Below, piece after piece: positions 27,151-36,944 of a stretch of 64,000 nt of DNA. The position numbers were made by a program, and so were the translations under genes. Numbering within the stretch: the stretch's first letter is position 1; each line of letters opens with the position of its first letter. Origin of the DNA: Cellulomonas flavigena DSM 20109 (lineage in GTDB: Bacteria > Actinomycetota > Actinomycetes > Actinomycetales > Cellulomonadaceae); contig NC_014151.1 in NCBI RefSeq assembly GCF_000092865.1, forward strand, positions 1 through 64,000, written 5' to 3'. The notes under the pieces are model-generated. The model was not told the origin of the DNA. It saw only the letters and a list, made by a program, of their open reading frames with translations, and did not search any database.

Positions 27151-29157
27151 TCAGTTGGTCGGTGTCGGCGTCGGGGTGTTGCCGCCCCCGCCGCCCCCGC
27201 CGTTGTTGCCGCCACCGGGACCCCGCGACACCCGGATCTTGACCTGCTGCTCCTTGGCGATCTTCGTCCCACCGCTCGGCTCGGTCGAGACGACCGTGCC
27301 CTGCGGCTCGTCGGACTGCACCTCCTCGCGGGTGACGTTCGTCAGGCCGACGGCCGCCAGGGCTGCCACCGCGTCGTCGTACGTCATGCTGCGCAGGTTG
27401 GTCGGCACGGTCGCCGTGCTGGAGGGCTCGGCGATGCCGAGGTTCACCGTGGTGCCCTGCGGCACGATCGCGTCGACGCGGTCCTGGGTGACGACCGTGC
27501 CCTCGGGCTCGTTCGACTCCTCGCGCGACGTGCTGACGCGCAGGCCGAGCGCCTCGAGCTCGGGGATGGCGTCCTCCTGGTGCTTGCCGCGCACGTCGGG
27601 GACGGTCACGGTGCCGGAGCCCACGATCAGCGTGACCTCGGCACCGGCCTTGACGGGCGCGTTCGCGGCGGGCTCGGTCCTGACGACCCGGCCCTTCGCG
27701 ATCGTCGGGTGGTCCTCGCTCTGCCGCGTCGGCGACACCGTGAGACCGGCGGCCTCGAGCGCGTCGACGGCCTCCGCCTCGGTCAGGTCCGTGACGTCGG
27801 GCACCGTCACCTCGGACGGGCCGGACGAGATGTACACCCGGACCTCCGCCTCCTTGTCCACCGGCGTGCCCTCGGGCGGGTCGGTGCGGGTCGCGAGGTT
27901 CGCCTCGAACTCGGTGCTGGGCTCCTGCGCGGGGACCGGTCGCAGGTCGACCTCGCGCAGCGCCGCGAACGCCTCCTCCTGCGTCATGCCCGCCACGGGG
28001 GGGATCTCCACGGTGGGGTCCTCGGGCGGGTCCTGGTTCGCCAGGATCGCCCACACGATGCCGCCCACGGCCAGCACGGCCACGGCCACGAGCACCCAGA
28101 TGAGCCAGGGGCGCTTCTCGTCCTCGTCGCCGTCGGGCGGGGTCCCGGTCATCGTCGCCGCCAGGCCCGTCGCGCCCCACGGGGCGGTCGCCGGCGGCAT
28201 CGCCTGCGTCGTCGCGACCGGCGGCGCCATGACCTGCGTCGCGTCACCCGTGGGCAGGGTCGCCAGCGCGGCACCGACGGCGGGTGCGTTGACGTGCCCG
28301 CCGCGCAGCACGGCCTCGAGGTCGGCACGGAACTCCGCCGCCGTCGAGTAGCGCGCGTCGCGCTCCTTGGCCAGCGCCTTGAGCGTGATGCGGTCGAGCG
28401 TCTCGGGCAGGTCCGACGCGATCGCGCTCGGCACCGGCGGGACCTCGCGCACGTGCTGGTAGGCCACGGCCACGGGGGAGTCCCCGACGAACGGCGGACG
28501 GCCCGTGAGCAGCTCGAACAGCAGGCAGCCCGTGGAGTACAGGTCGGAGCGGGCGTCGACCTGCTCGCCGCGCGCCTGCTCGGGGGAGAGGTACTGCGCG
28601 GTGCCGATCACGGCCTGCGTCTGCGTCATCGTCGCCGCGGAGTCCGCGACCGCGCGCGCGATGCCGAAGTCCATGACCTTGACCGCGCCCGTGGGCGTGA
28701 TCATGACGTTCGCAGGCTTGATGTCGCGGTGCACGATGCCCGCGTGGTGCGAGTACTCGAGCGCCGAGAGCACGCCCGCGGCGATCTCGATGCCCTCGTC
28801 GATCGGCACGGCGTGGCCGTCGCGCAGGATGTCCCGCACGGTGTGGCCCTCGACGTACTCCATGACGATGAACGGCACGTGTGCGACCTGGCCGTTGGGC
28901 TCGGTGAAGACGTCCTCGCCGGTGTCGTACACCGCCACGATCGCCGGGTGGTTGAGCGCCGCCGCGGACTGCGCCTCGCGGCGGAACCGTGCCTGGAAGG
29001 ACGGGTCGCGCGCAAGGTCGGAGCGCAGGATCTTGATGGCGACGGTGCGCCCGAGGCGCGTGTCGTGCCCGATGTGCACCTCGGCCATGCCGCCGCGCCC
29101 GATGAGCTCGCCGACCTGATACCTGCCGGCGAGGATGCGGGATCCGTCGTCCACCAC
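27151..29157 (-). CDS. pknB: Serine/threonine protein kinase PknB with PASTA domains
   Basis: Receptor-type Ser/Thr kinase controlling growth and septation. The 668-residue product has the kinase domain (about 10-275) with GRGGMAEV, catalytic HRDIKPANV and DFGIA; a Pro/Ala juxtamembrane segment; one membrane helix (about 340-360); and four extracellular PASTA repeats that bind muropeptides or lipid II (VPDVTDLTEAEAVDALEAAG is the second). The tail is Gly/Asn then Pro-Thr. GTG 29157 shares one base with the pknA stop (TAGTG), so the two are coupled. Confidence 0.95.
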   Translation of the reverse strand: MVDDGSRILAGRYQVGELIGRGGMAEVHIGHDTRLGRTVAIKILRSDLARDPSFQARFRREAQSAAALNHPAIVAVYDTGEDVFTEPNGQVAHVPFIVMEYVEGHTVRDILRDGHAVPIDEGIEIAAGVLSALEYSHHAGIVHRDIKPANVMITPTGAVKVMDFGIARAVADSAATMTQTQAVIGTAQYLSPEQARGEQVDARSDLYSTGCLLFELLTGRPPFVGDSPVAVAYQHVREVPPVPSAIASDLPETLDRITLKALAKERDARYSTAAEFRADLEAVLRGGHVNAPAVGAALATLPTGDATQVMAPPVATTQAMPPATAPWGATGLAATMTGTPPDGDEDEKRPWLIWVLVAVAVLAVGGIVWAILANQDPPEDPTVEIPPVAGMTQEEAFAALREVDLRPVPAQEPSTEFEANLATRTDPPEGTPVDKEAEVRVYISSGPSEVTVPDVTDLTEAEAVDALEAAGLTVSPTRQSEDHPTIAKGRVVRTEPAANAPVKAGAEVTLIVGSGTVTVPDVRGKHQEDAIPELEALGLRVSTSREESNEPEGTVVTQDRVDAIVPQGTTVNLGIAEPSSTATVPTNLRSMTYDDAVAALAAVGLTNVTREEVQSDEPQGTVVSTEPSGGTKIAKEQQVKIRVSRGPGGGNNGGGGGGGNTPTPTPTN

Positions 29158-30491
29158 TAGGAGTCCTTCACTTCCGTCGGTCGCGGGTCACCGTTGCGTG
29201 CCGGCACCGCGTCTGCCCGGGCGGGTGCGCCGTCCCGGGTCGGTTCTGCGGCGATCATCCCACCTGGTGGGCCGCCACGAGGGTACTCGGCGACGACGAG
29301 GACGCCGCCGGTGGGTTCCACGGGCGCGGAGCCCAGGAGCCGGTCGGCCAGCGCGGCGCCGAGCAGCGCGACGAGCACGAGCACGAGCGCCACCAGCGGC
29401 AGGCGCAGCCGCCGCACCCAGCCCATCGCCGTCGCCAGGACACCGTCCAACGGGCCTTCGTCGACGGCGTGCCGGTTGCGGCGCGTACCGTCCTGCAGGG
29501 TGGCGTCACGCGGTCCGCGCCCGGCGCGCTCGCGCCGCGACGGCGGGTAGGACGGGGGCCCGTCGTGACCGTCCGGCGTCTGCTCCGGCGCCGCGGGCGG
29601 CGGCGTCGACCGGCGGGCCTCGCGCGCCCGCGTCGGCTTGCCGACGAGCACCGCGACGCCCGACGGCGGGGTCTGCGGCATGAGGCGGTCGAACAGGCCC
29701 GCGAGCTCCTCGCCCGACGCGGGACGGTCGGTCGGCTCCTTCGAGAGCAGCCGCATCACGAGCGCCGCGAGCTTGCGGTCGACGGACGCCGGCAGCGGCG
29801 GCACCGGGTCGTTGACGTGCGCGACCGCGATGTCCACGGCGGTCGGCCCCGTGAACGGCCGCTTGCCGGCCAGTCCCTCGTAGGCGACGACACCGAGCGA
29901 GTACAGGTCGGACAGCGGGGTCGCCGGGCGGCCGACGGCCTGCTCGGGGGACAGGTACTGGGCGGTACCCATGACCATGCCGGTGGCCGTCATCGTCTTC
30001 TGGTCGGCAGCCAGCGAGACGCCGAAGTCGGTGATCTTCACCTTGCCGGAGCGGGCGATGAGGATGTTGCCCGGCTTCACGTCACGGTGCACGACCCCGG
30101 CCAGGTGCGCGGCGTGCAGACCACGGGCCGTCTGCGCGAGCATCGGCAGCAGCCGTCGCGCAGGCAGCACGGGCTCACGCTCGAGCAGGTCGGACAGCGG
30201 CTCGCCGACGACGAGCTCCATGACGAGGTACGCCGAACCGTCCTGCTCGCCGTAGTCGAACAGCGCCGCGATGTGCGGGTGGTGCAGCGCGGCCGAGTTG
30301 CGCGCCTCGGTGCGGAAGCGCTCGAGGAAACCGGGGTCGCCCGCGAACTCGTCGCGCAGGACCTTCACGGCCACCGCACGCGCGAGCGCGTCGTCGTTGG
30401 CCTCCCACACCTCGCCCATGCCGCCGACGGCGATGCGGCGCAGCAGGCGGTAGCGGCCTCCGCCGAGCGCGACCCCGGGTGCGGTCCTCAT
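29157..30491 (-). CDS. pknA: Serine/threonine protein kinase PknA
   Basis: Second kinase of the cell-growth operon. The 444-residue product has a kinase domain with GVVHRDVKPGNI and KITDFGVSLA, a charged Pro/Arg-rich linker, one membrane helix near residue 375-395, and a short extracytoplasmic tail without PASTA repeats. ATG 30491 overlaps the pbpA stop by four bases. Order pbpA-pknA-pknB is as in mycobacteria. Confidence 0.95.
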   Translation of the reverse strand: MRTAPGVALGGGRYRLLRRIAVGGMGEVWEANDDALARAVAVKVLRDEFAGDPGFLERFRTEARNSAALHHPHIAALFDYGEQDGSAYLVMELVVGEPLSDLLEREPVLPARRLLPMLAQTARGLHAAHLAGVVHRDVKPGNILIARSGKVKITDFGVSLAADQKTMTATGMVMGTAQYLSPEQAVGRPATPLSDLYSLGVVAYEGLAGKRPFTGPTAVDIAVAHVNDPVPPLPASVDRKLAALVMRLLSKEPTDRPASGEELAGLFDRLMPQTPPSGVAVLVGKPTRAREARRSTPPPAAPEQTPDGHDGPPSYPPSRRERAGRGPRDATLQDGTRRNRHAVDEGPLDGVLATAMGWVRRLRLPLVALVLVLVALLGAALADRLLGSAPVEPTGGVLVVAEYPRGGPPGGMIAAEPTRDGAPARADAVPARNGDPRPTEVKDS

Positions 30492-31939
30492 GACGCCAGC
30501 ACCGCCTCGATCACGGCACGGGCGATCGGTGCCGCGACTGCGCCGCCCGTCGCCTCGTTGCCCAGGTTGCCGCCGTTCTCGACGATGACGGCGACGGCCA
30601 CGCGTGGGGCGTCGGCCGGCGCGAACGCGGTGAACCACGCGTGCGGCGGCTGTCCCTCGACGGTCTGGGCCGTGCCGGTCTTGCCCGCGACCTGCACGCC
30701 GGCGATGCGGGCGGCCTTCCCGGTGCCGGAGTCGACCACACCGACCATCATCTGCGTGAGCGCGCTCGCGGTGGCCGACGACACGGCGTCGGAGTACGGC
30801 TCGGGATCCGTCTGGGACACGATCGTCAGGTCGGCGGCGCGCACGGTCTCCACGAGGTAGGGCGTCATGAGCCGCCCGCCGTTGGCGATCGCGGACGCGA
30901 CCATCGCCATCTGCAGGGGCGAGGCCTGCACGTCGCGCTGCCCGATCGCCGACTGGGCGAGGACCGCCTGGTCGAGGTCGGAGGGGAACACGGACTCCAC
31001 GACGGGCATCGGCACCGCCAGGTCGGGGTCGAGGAAGCCGAAGCGTTCGGACTGCTCGCGCAGCACGTCCTCGCCGAGCGTCATGCCCAGGCTCGCGAAG
31101 GCGGTGTTGCACGACGTGCGCAGGGCGTCGGCGAGGCTGACCTGCTCGCCGCCGCAGCTGCCGCCACCGAAGTTGCCGATCGTGGCCGACGTCTGCGGCA
31201 GCGTGAGCTGGTCGGGCGACGGCACGGGCGTGTCCGCCTGGTAGTCGCCGGACTCCAGCGCCGCCGCGGCGGTGACGAGCTTGAACGTGGACCCGGGCGC
31301 GTACCGCTCCTGGTGGGTGTTGGGGCGCAGCGGGTTGCCGTCGGCCTGGTCGAGCGCGCGGTACTGCGCCGCGGCCTCGCTCGTGGAGTGCACGGCGAGC
31401 ACGTTGGGGTCGAACCCGGGGGTGGAGACGAGCGCGAGGATCCGGCCGGTGGCGGGCTCGAGGGCCACGACGGCACCGTGCTGGGCGCCGAGGCCGTTGC
31501 GCGCGGCCTGCTGCGCGGCGGGCAGGATCGTCGTCTCGACGGCCGCGCCCTCGGGCCGCTTGCCGGTGAGCAGGTCGCGGATGCGCGTGAAGAACAGCTG
31601 GTCGGAGCGGCCCGTGAGCTGGTCGTTCTCCGCGAGCTCGAGCTGGCTGCGGCTGTTGGCGATCGAGTAGAAGCCCGTCACCGCGGAGTACAGGTCACCC
31701 TGGGAGTAGGTGCGCTGGTAGCCGAACGGGTCGTCCACGGGCACGGACGTCGCGATCGCCTCGCCGCCGGCGACGATCGGCCCGCGCGCGTTGCCGTGCT
31801 CGCGGTAGAGCGTGCGCACGTTGCGGCCGTCGGTGTTGAGCGACTCCGCCTGGAAGAACTGGACCCACGTCGCGGAGCCCATGAGGGCCACGAACATGAC
31901 GAGGGTGATGGTCGCGAGGCGACGCAGCGGCGTGTTCAT
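30488..31939 (-). CDS. pbpA: Penicillin-binding protein 2 (PbpA), transpeptidase
   Basis: Class B penicillin-binding protein that cross-links peptidoglycan, working with the RodA/FtsW-type glycosyltransferase encoded next to it. The 483-residue product has an N-terminal membrane anchor (about 8-28), a dimerisation domain, and the transpeptidase domain with SxxK in PGSTFKLV, SxN in TSCNTAF and KTG in GKTGTAQ. It ends just after AVIEAVL. ATG 31939 overlaps the rodA stop by four bases. Confidence 0.95.
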   Translation of the reverse strand: MNTPLRRLATITLVMFVALMGSATWVQFFQAESLNTDGRNVRTLYREHGNARGPIVAGGEAIATSVPVDDPFGYQRTYSQGDLYSAVTGFYSIANSRSQLELAENDQLTGRSDQLFFTRIRDLLTGKRPEGAAVETTILPAAQQAARNGLGAQHGAVVALEPATGRILALVSTPGFDPNVLAVHSTSEAAAQYRALDQADGNPLRPNTHQERYAPGSTFKLVTAAAALESGDYQADTPVPSPDQLTLPQTSATIGNFGGGSCGGEQVSLADALRTSCNTAFASLGMTLGEDVLREQSERFGFLDPDLAVPMPVVESVFPSDLDQAVLAQSAIGQRDVQASPLQMAMVASAIANGGRLMTPYLVETVRAADLTIVSQTDPEPYSDAVSSATASALTQMMVGVVDSGTGKAARIAGVQVAGKTGTAQTVEGQPPHAWFTAFAPADAPRVAVAVIVENGGNLGNEATGGAVAAPIARAVIEAVLAS

Positions 31940-33537
31940 CGCGTCTCCCCCCGCTCGTCGGTGTCCGATGCGTGGTCGAGGTGCTCGGTGGGGCTGTCGT
32001 CGGAGGCCGGTCCGCGCTCCGGGCCGTCCGGTGGGGTCACGGTCGACGTGCGGACGGGGGCGCTGCCGACGACGACGGGCGTGCCGACCGCGGGCGTGCC
32101 GGTGCGGCCCGTGCTGCGACCACCGCCGACAGGCCGGGAGCGGCCCGGGGCCGACACGGGCACGCCGATGTCCGGCGTGGCGACGGCGCGCACGGTCGGC
32201 ACGGGTCGGCGCGCCTCGTCGGAGATGCGCAGCAGGAGCGCCGCGATGACCCAGTTGGCCACGAGGGACGACCCGCCGTACGCGAGGAAGGGCGTGGTGA
32301 GGCCCGTCAGGGGGATGAGGCGCGTGACGCCGCCGACGACCACGAAGAGCTGGAACGCCATGACGAACGACAGACCGCCGGCGAGCAGCTTGCCGAAGCC
32401 GTCCCGCACGCCGATGGCCGTGCGCAGACCGCGCGAGACGAGGATCGTGTAGAGCAGCAGGATCGCGATGAGACCCGTCAGGCCCAGCTCCTCGCCGAGG
32501 GCGGCGACGATGAAGTCGGAGTAGGCGAAGGGGACGAGGTCGGGCCGTCCCTGGCCCAGGCCCGTGCCGAACAGCCCGCCGCTGGCCATGCCGAACAGGC
32601 CGTACACGAGCTGCCCGGACCCGCCCGGGTCGCGGCGGAAGATCTCGTCGTCCAGCGCGTGCAGCCACACGTCGAAGCGGGCGCCGACGTGCCCGAACGT
32701 CGCGGCCGCTACGGCGGCGCCACCCACGAACAGCACGAGCCCGATGACGATCCACGAGGTCCGCTCGGTCGCCAGGTAGAGCACGGCGACGAACAGGCCG
32801 AAGAACAGCAGCGACGTGCCGAGGTCGCGCTGCAGCACCAGCACGACGAGCGACGCGGCCCAGACCAGGAGGATCGGCCCGAGGTCCCGGGCGCGCGGCA
32901 GCTGCAGGGCGAGCACGCGCTTGCCCGCCAGCGCGAGCGTGTCGCGGTGCGTGACGAGGTACCCGGCGAAGAACACCGCCAGGGCGATCTTGCCGAACTC
33001 CGCGGGCTGCATGCCGACCGGGCCGACCCGCACCCAGATGCGGGCGCCGTTGATCGTCTGCCCGAGGACCGGCACGAGCGGCAGCAGGATGAGCACGAGA
33101 CCGGCGACCATGGCCGTGTACGTGTACCGGCGCAGCGTGCGGTGGTCGCGCAGCAGCCACAGCACGGCGACGGCCAGGGCGACCGAGATCGCGGTCCACG
33201 CGAGCTGCCGGTCGGCGATGTTCGCGTCCGCGCGTCCCCGCGCGGCGTACGCGATGGAGATCCGGTAGATCATCGCCAGCCCGATGCCGTTGAGCGCGAC
33301 GACCACGGGCAGGATCACCGGGTCCGCGTAGGGCGCGCGCAGGCGCAGCACGAGGTGCACGGCGACCGCGAGCACGGTGGTGCCCGCGGCGTACGCGATG
33401 ACGTGCGGCGGCACCGCCCCGGTCGCGCCGAGGCCGGCCAGGACGTACCCGGCGATGCCGATGCCGAGGGCGGGCACGAGCAGCAGCAGCTCGGTCCCGC
33501 GCCCGGGCCGGACCCGGTGGGGCTGGACGCTGGCCAT
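31936..33537 (-). CDS. rodA: SEDS glycosyltransferase, FtsW/RodA family
   Basis: Integral membrane peptidoglycan polymerase acting with PbpA. The 533-residue product has about 12 membrane helices with the SEDS signatures IWVRVGPVGMQPAEFGKIAL, QRDLGTSLLFFG, and TGLTTPFLAYGGSSL. The last 90 residues are a polar Pro/Gly/Thr tail, longer than in E. coli RodA, as seen in Actinobacteria. ATG 33537 shares one base with the pstP stop (TGATG). Confidence 0.94.
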   Translation of the reverse strand: MASVQPHRVRPGRGTELLLLVPALGIGIAGYVLAGLGATGAVPPHVIAYAAGTTVLAVAVHLVLRLRAPYADPVILPVVVALNGIGLAMIYRISIAYAARGRADANIADRQLAWTAISVALAVAVLWLLRDHRTLRRYTYTAMVAGLVLILLPLVPVLGQTINGARIWVRVGPVGMQPAEFGKIALAVFFAGYLVTHRDTLALAGKRVLALQLPRARDLGPILLVWAASLVVLVLQRDLGTSLLFFGLFVAVLYLATERTSWIVIGLVLFVGGAAVAAATFGHVGARFDVWLHALDDEIFRRDPGGSGQLVYGLFGMASGGLFGTGLGQGRPDLVPFAYSDFIVAALGEELGLTGLIAILLLYTILVSRGLRTAIGVRDGFGKLLAGGLSFVMAFQLFVVVGGVTRLIPLTGLTTPFLAYGGSSLVANWVIAALLLRISDEARRPVPTVRAVATPDIGVPVSAPGRSRPVGGGRSTGRTGTPAVGTPVVVGSAPVRTSTVTPPDGPERGPASDDSPTEHLDHASDTDERGETR

Positions 33538-34976
33538 CACAGCGTGGCGGCGACCGTCGGGTGGCCGGGGGTCGGGGCGCCGGCGTTCGGCGGCGGCGCG
33601 GTCGTGGTCGTCGGCTCGGGGGTCGGGGACGTGGTCGGCGACGGCGTCGGGCTCGGCGTGGGCGTCGGGCGCGTCTCGACGACGCCCTCCTCGAGCATCT
33701 CGACCAGGCGGCGCGCCTCCTCCAGCGAGCCGGCCGAGATGGTCTGCTCGACGCGTTCGCGCAGGTAGGCAGGCAGGTCGTCGACCTGCACGTCCGAGGT
33801 CTCGACGATGTCCGCGAGCTCGACCGGGCCGAGCGTCTGGGCGATGCCGCGGTAGATCGCGACCGTCCCCTCGTGCGCGCCGACGAAGTACTGGCTCTGC
33901 GTCCACAGGTAGCCGCCGGCCAGGGCGGCGACGAGCGCGAGGCCCACGGCCAGCCAGGTCAGCGCGAGGCCGCGGCGGCGCGGCGCGGGGGCCAGGTCCT
34001 CGTCGTCGTCCTCGTCCCGCGGGCGGTCGGCACCCGTCGCGGATGCGTCGTCACCGCCGTCCCCGGGCTTCTCGTCGTCCCCGTCGGGCCCGCTACCGGC
34101 GGCCGCGGCGTCCGCGCGTGCCTTGCGCGAGAGCGATGCGGCACGCGCCGCGGGCCCGTCGGCCGCGGCGGACGGGCGGTTGCGCGTCGAGGCGGCTGCC
34201 CCGACGACGGCGCTGGTGGTGGACGGCATCGCGCCGTCGGGGAGCTCGTCGAGCTCGACGACGTCGGCGATGACGACGGTGACGTTGTCCGGGCCGCCGG
34301 CGCGTAGCGCGAGCTGCACGAGGCGGTCGGCGCACGCGTCGACGTCCTCGATCTCTCCGAGGGTCTCGGCGATCGTCTCGGCGGAGACGTAACCGGACAG
34401 GCCGTCGGAGCACAGCAGCCAGCGGTCGCCCGGGCGTGCCTCGCGCACCGACAGGTCGGCCGTCACGTCGCTGTCGAAGTCCCCCAGGACCCGCATGACG
34501 ACCGAGCGCTGCGGGTGGTGCTCCGCCTCCTCCGGTGTGATGCGGCCGGTGTCGACGAGGTGCTGCACGAACGTGTGGTCGGTCGTGACCTGCGTGAGCG
34601 TGCCGTCGCGGAACAGGTAGCCGCGGGAGTCGCCGAGGTGGACCATCGCGAGCTTGTTGCCCGCGCGCAGGATCGCGGTGACGGTCGTGCCCATCCCGGC
34701 GAGGTCGGGCTCCGCGTCGCTGCGCGCGATGATCTCGGCACGTGCGTCGTCCAGGGCCGTCTCGAGCTCGTCGAGGGCGTCGTCCGGGCCGTGCGACTCC
34801 CCGTCGAGGGGGGCGAGCGCGGCGACCGCGACCGACGACGCGACGTCGCCGCCCGCGTGCCCGCCCATGCCGTCGGCGACGACGAGCAGGTGCGGTCCGG
34901 CGTACGCGGAGTCCTGGTTGTCCGAGCGGACCAGGCCCACGTCGGAGCGCGCGGCGTAGCGCAGGGCGACCGTCAC
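33537..34976 (-). CDS. pstP: PP2C-type protein phosphatase PstP
   Basis: Metal-dependent Ser/Thr phosphatase that reverses PknA and PknB phosphorylation. The 479-residue product has the PPM/PP2C domain (about 1-240) with SDNQDS, VVADGMGGHAGG, HLGDSRGYL and GGPDNVTVV, then an acidic/Ala linker, one membrane helix (LALTWLAVGLALVAALAGGYL) and an extracytoplasmic tail ending in Pro-Thr repeats. GTG 34976 is chosen because AGAGG stands upstream and the product starts MTVALRYAARSDVGLVR, the family N terminus. Confidence 0.94.
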   Translation of the reverse strand: MTVALRYAARSDVGLVRSDNQDSAYAGPHLLVVADGMGGHAGGDVASSVAVAALAPLDGESHGPDDALDELETALDDARAEIIARSDAEPDLAGMGTTVTAILRAGNKLAMVHLGDSRGYLFRDGTLTQVTTDHTFVQHLVDTGRITPEEAEHHPQRSVVMRVLGDFDSDVTADLSVREARPGDRWLLCSDGLSGYVSAETIAETLGEIEDVDACADRLVQLALRAGGPDNVTVVIADVVELDELPDGAMPSTTSAVVGAAASTRNRPSAAADGPAARAASLSRKARADAAAAGSGPDGDDEKPGDGGDDASATGADRPRDEDDDEDLAPAPRRRGLALTWLAVGLALVAALAGGYLWTQSQYFVGAHEGTVAIYRGIAQTLGPVELADIVETSDVQVDDLPAYLRERVEQTISAGSLEEARRLVEMLEEGVVETRPTPTPSPTPSPTTSPTPEPTTTTAPPPNAGAPTPGHPTVAATL

Positions 34977-34980
34977 GCGA

Positions 34981-35490
34981 CTACCTCTGCAGCTCGAGCA
35001 GGCTCTGGCCGATCCGTACCGCGGTGCCGGTGGGGACGGGCGTGGGCTGCTCGACGCGCGTCTCGCCGACGAACGTGCCGTTGGTGGAGCCGAGGTCCTC
35101 GACGAACCACTGCTCGCCCTGCGGGAAGATCCGCGCGTGGCGGGAGGACGAGTAGTCGTCGTCGAGCACGAGAGTGCAGCTCGGGGCGCGGCCGACGAGC
35201 ACCGCGGACGTGCCGAGGGGGAGCGTCGTACCGCGCAGCGGACCCTCGGTGACGACGAGCCGCGTGGGGCCCGTCGTGCCGCGCGGGCGCCGGGGCGCGC
35301 GCGGCGACTCGCCGACGGGCACGGGCGAGTCGGCCGAGGATGCGGGTGTGGCCCTGCCGGGGGTGCGGCGGCGGTCGATGATCCGCGTGCCGTACAGGTC
35401 GCGCCGCAGGACCGTGATCGCGGACAGCACGAGGAACCACAGCAGCGCGAGGTACCCCAGGCGCAGCAGGGTGACGGTGAGCTCACTCAT
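34981..35490 (-). CDS. fhaB: FHA-domain membrane protein FhaB (FipA-like)
   Basis: A 169-residue protein with one N-terminal membrane helix (LGYLALLWFLVLSAITVL) and a C-terminal forkhead-associated domain that binds phosphothreonine: VGRAPSCTLVLDDDYSSSRHARI and DLGSTNGTFV. In mycobacteria the orthologue is phosphorylated by PknA/B and links to division proteins. It sits 4 bases before pstP in the same operon. Confidence 0.93.
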   Translation of the reverse strand: MSELTVTLLRLGYLALLWFLVLSAITVLRRDLYGTRIIDRRRTPGRATPASSADSPVPVGESPRAPRRPRGTTGPTRLVVTEGPLRGTTLPLGTSAVLVGRAPSCTLVLDDDYSSSRHARIFPQGEQWFVEDLGSTNGTFVGETRVEQPTPVPTGTAVRIGQSLLELQR

Positions 35491-35499
35491 GCCGGGGCA

Positions 35500-36207
35500 T
35501 CACTCGTCCACGTCCGCGTCGCCACCCGTCCAGAACAGGATGCGCGTGCGACCGATCGTCAGGGTGTTCCCGTCGAGCAGCGTCGCCGCCGGCACCTGGT
35601 GCCCCTCGACGAAGACGCCGTTGGTGGACCCCATGTCGCTCGCGATCACGCCGTCGGGCGTCACGCGGATCTCCAGGTGGCGCCGGGAGACGCCGGGGTC
35701 GTCGACGATGATGTCGGCCTCCGAGCCACGGCCGATGACCGTGACCGGGCCGGTGAGGATGTACCGCTGGCCGTCGATGTCGATGAGCGGGTGCCGCGGG
35801 CTGGGCGCGGCGTTGGTCGCCGGGGCCACGGGGCCGCGCACCGTCGCGCTGTGGACGGCGAACCGGCCGGCCTCCTGGTCCGTGTTCTCGGAGAACGAGA
35901 CCGTCACCGGGCCGACGAAGGCGTAGTGCTGGCTCGACGCGTGCTCGGTGACGTTGGCGGCCAGCTCCTCGGCGAGGGCCTCCGCACCCCAGGCCTCGAC
36001 CTGGTCGTAGTCGGGCGTCGACAGCTCGATGGTGAACTCGTTGGGCACGACCGTGCGGTCGCGCCCCACCACGGCGGCACGGTCGTCGAGCTCACGCCGC
36101 AGGGCGTCCGCGAGCTCGATGGGCTTCACATCGCTCCGGAAGGCGCGCGCGAACGCGTTGTTCACGACGCGCTCCACGCCGTTCTCGAACTTGTCGAGGA
36201 ATCCCAC
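35500..36207 (-). CDS. fhaA: FHA-domain protein FhaA (DUF3662-FHA)
   Basis: First gene of the phosphorylation operon. The 235-residue product has DUF3662 (starting GFLDKFENGVERVVNNAF) and a C-terminal FHA domain (IGRGSEADIIVDDPGVSRRH; DMGSTNGVFVEG). In mycobacteria FhaA binds phosphorylated MviN and regulates peptidoglycan synthesis. GTG 36207 is preferred: GGAGGAG lies 6 bases upstream, while the alternative GTG 36213 would be too close. It is shorter than mycobacterial FhaA because the central linker is missing. Confidence 0.92.
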   Translation of the reverse strand: MGFLDKFENGVERVVNNAFARAFRSDVKPIELADALRRELDDRAAVVGRDRTVVPNEFTIELSTPDYDQVEAWGAEALAEELAANVTEHASSQHYAFVGPVTVSFSENTDQEAGRFAVHSATVRGPVAPATNAAPSPRHPLIDIDGQRYILTGPVTVIGRGSEADIIVDDPGVSRRHLEIRVTPDGVIASDMGSTNGVFVEGHQVPAATLLDGNTLTIGRTRILFWTGGDADVDE

Positions 36208-36594
36208 GTCCACCTCCTCCCGCGGTCGGGCGGGCCGGGTGGCCCGTCCCATCGCTCCGCTGCTCGTCGGCTCGTCCGACGCGGTGCGACGACGGTCCGC
36301 GTCGATGGTATCCGTGCGATGGGCTGCACGGGTCCCCCTGGGGGTGCACTGTGCACGAGGTGCGTCCGTCGGCGGTCTGTGGACGGCTCGACGACGCACC
36401 CGCCGGGCGGTGGATCTCCGGAAACTGGTCGGGCCCGCCCCTCCTCCCCTCGGAGGTGGTCACATCGGCGACAGCTCCGTGTGCCGACTCGTGGAGGAGC
36501 GACCACTTCCGGGGGTGCTCGTCGGTGTCGGGTGGCCCGTCGTCGCGGACCGGTTCGTGGGTGGGGCGCTCGCCGTGCTAGCGTTCTCCAGCGC
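36208..36594. promoter_or_regulatory. Promoter region between fhaA operon and tRNA-Leu
   Basis: A 387-bp stretch with no convincing gene. It should hold the promoter of the fhaA-to-pknB operon on the minus strand and that of tRNA-Leu on the plus strand; TAGCGT near 36580 is a candidate -10 for the tRNA. I see no repeat here. Confidence 0.5.
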
Positions 36595-36677
36595 GCGCGA
36601 GTGGCGGAACGGCAGACGCGCTGGCTTCAGGTGCCAGTGTCCGAAAGGGCGTGCGGGTTCAAATCCCGCCTCGCGCA
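36595..36677 (+). tRNA. tRNA-Leu (CAG)
   Basis: A class II tRNA of 83 nt. Acceptor GCGCGAG (36595-36601) pairs with CTCGCGC (36670-36676), and A36677 is the discriminator. The anticodon stem CTGGC/GCCAG has loop TTCAGGT with anticodon CAG, a long variable arm follows, and the T arm is GCGGGTTCAAATCCCGC. Its last two bases begin the 81-bp direct repeat that bounds the island. Confidence 0.97.
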
Positions 36678-36756
36678 CACAGGGGTGGTTCCGGATGGAA
36701 CTGCTCAGGTGGTACCGAAACTCCCGGTCAGGGTTCTCTGGCCGGGAGTTTCGTGG
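36676..36756 (+). repeat. Left direct repeat (attL candidate) of the island
   Basis: An 81-bp sequence starting CACACAGGGGTGGTTCCGGA, found again at 48883-48963 in the same orientation with one mismatch (base 27, T here, C there). It contains a hairpin, GAAACTCCCGG (36717-36727) with CCGGGAGTTTC (36742-36752), that is probably the terminator of tRNA-Leu. Because it abuts the tRNA end, this is the chromosomal copy of the attachment site. Confidence 0.9.
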
Positions 36757-36944
36757 TTCTGGGGGTGCTCGGCGCGGTCTGGGGGCGCTCGCGGGCGCCG
36801 AGAAGCCCTGCCGAGGGGTCTCGGGAGGGCTTCTCGGGCCGGATTCGGCGCTGCGAAGCGGTTTCCGGGCAGGCTGACGCCGACGAGGTGGCGCGGCGTG
36901 CGTCCCGGCGGCGACCGGGCGATCAGGTGTGGACGCTCAGGCGG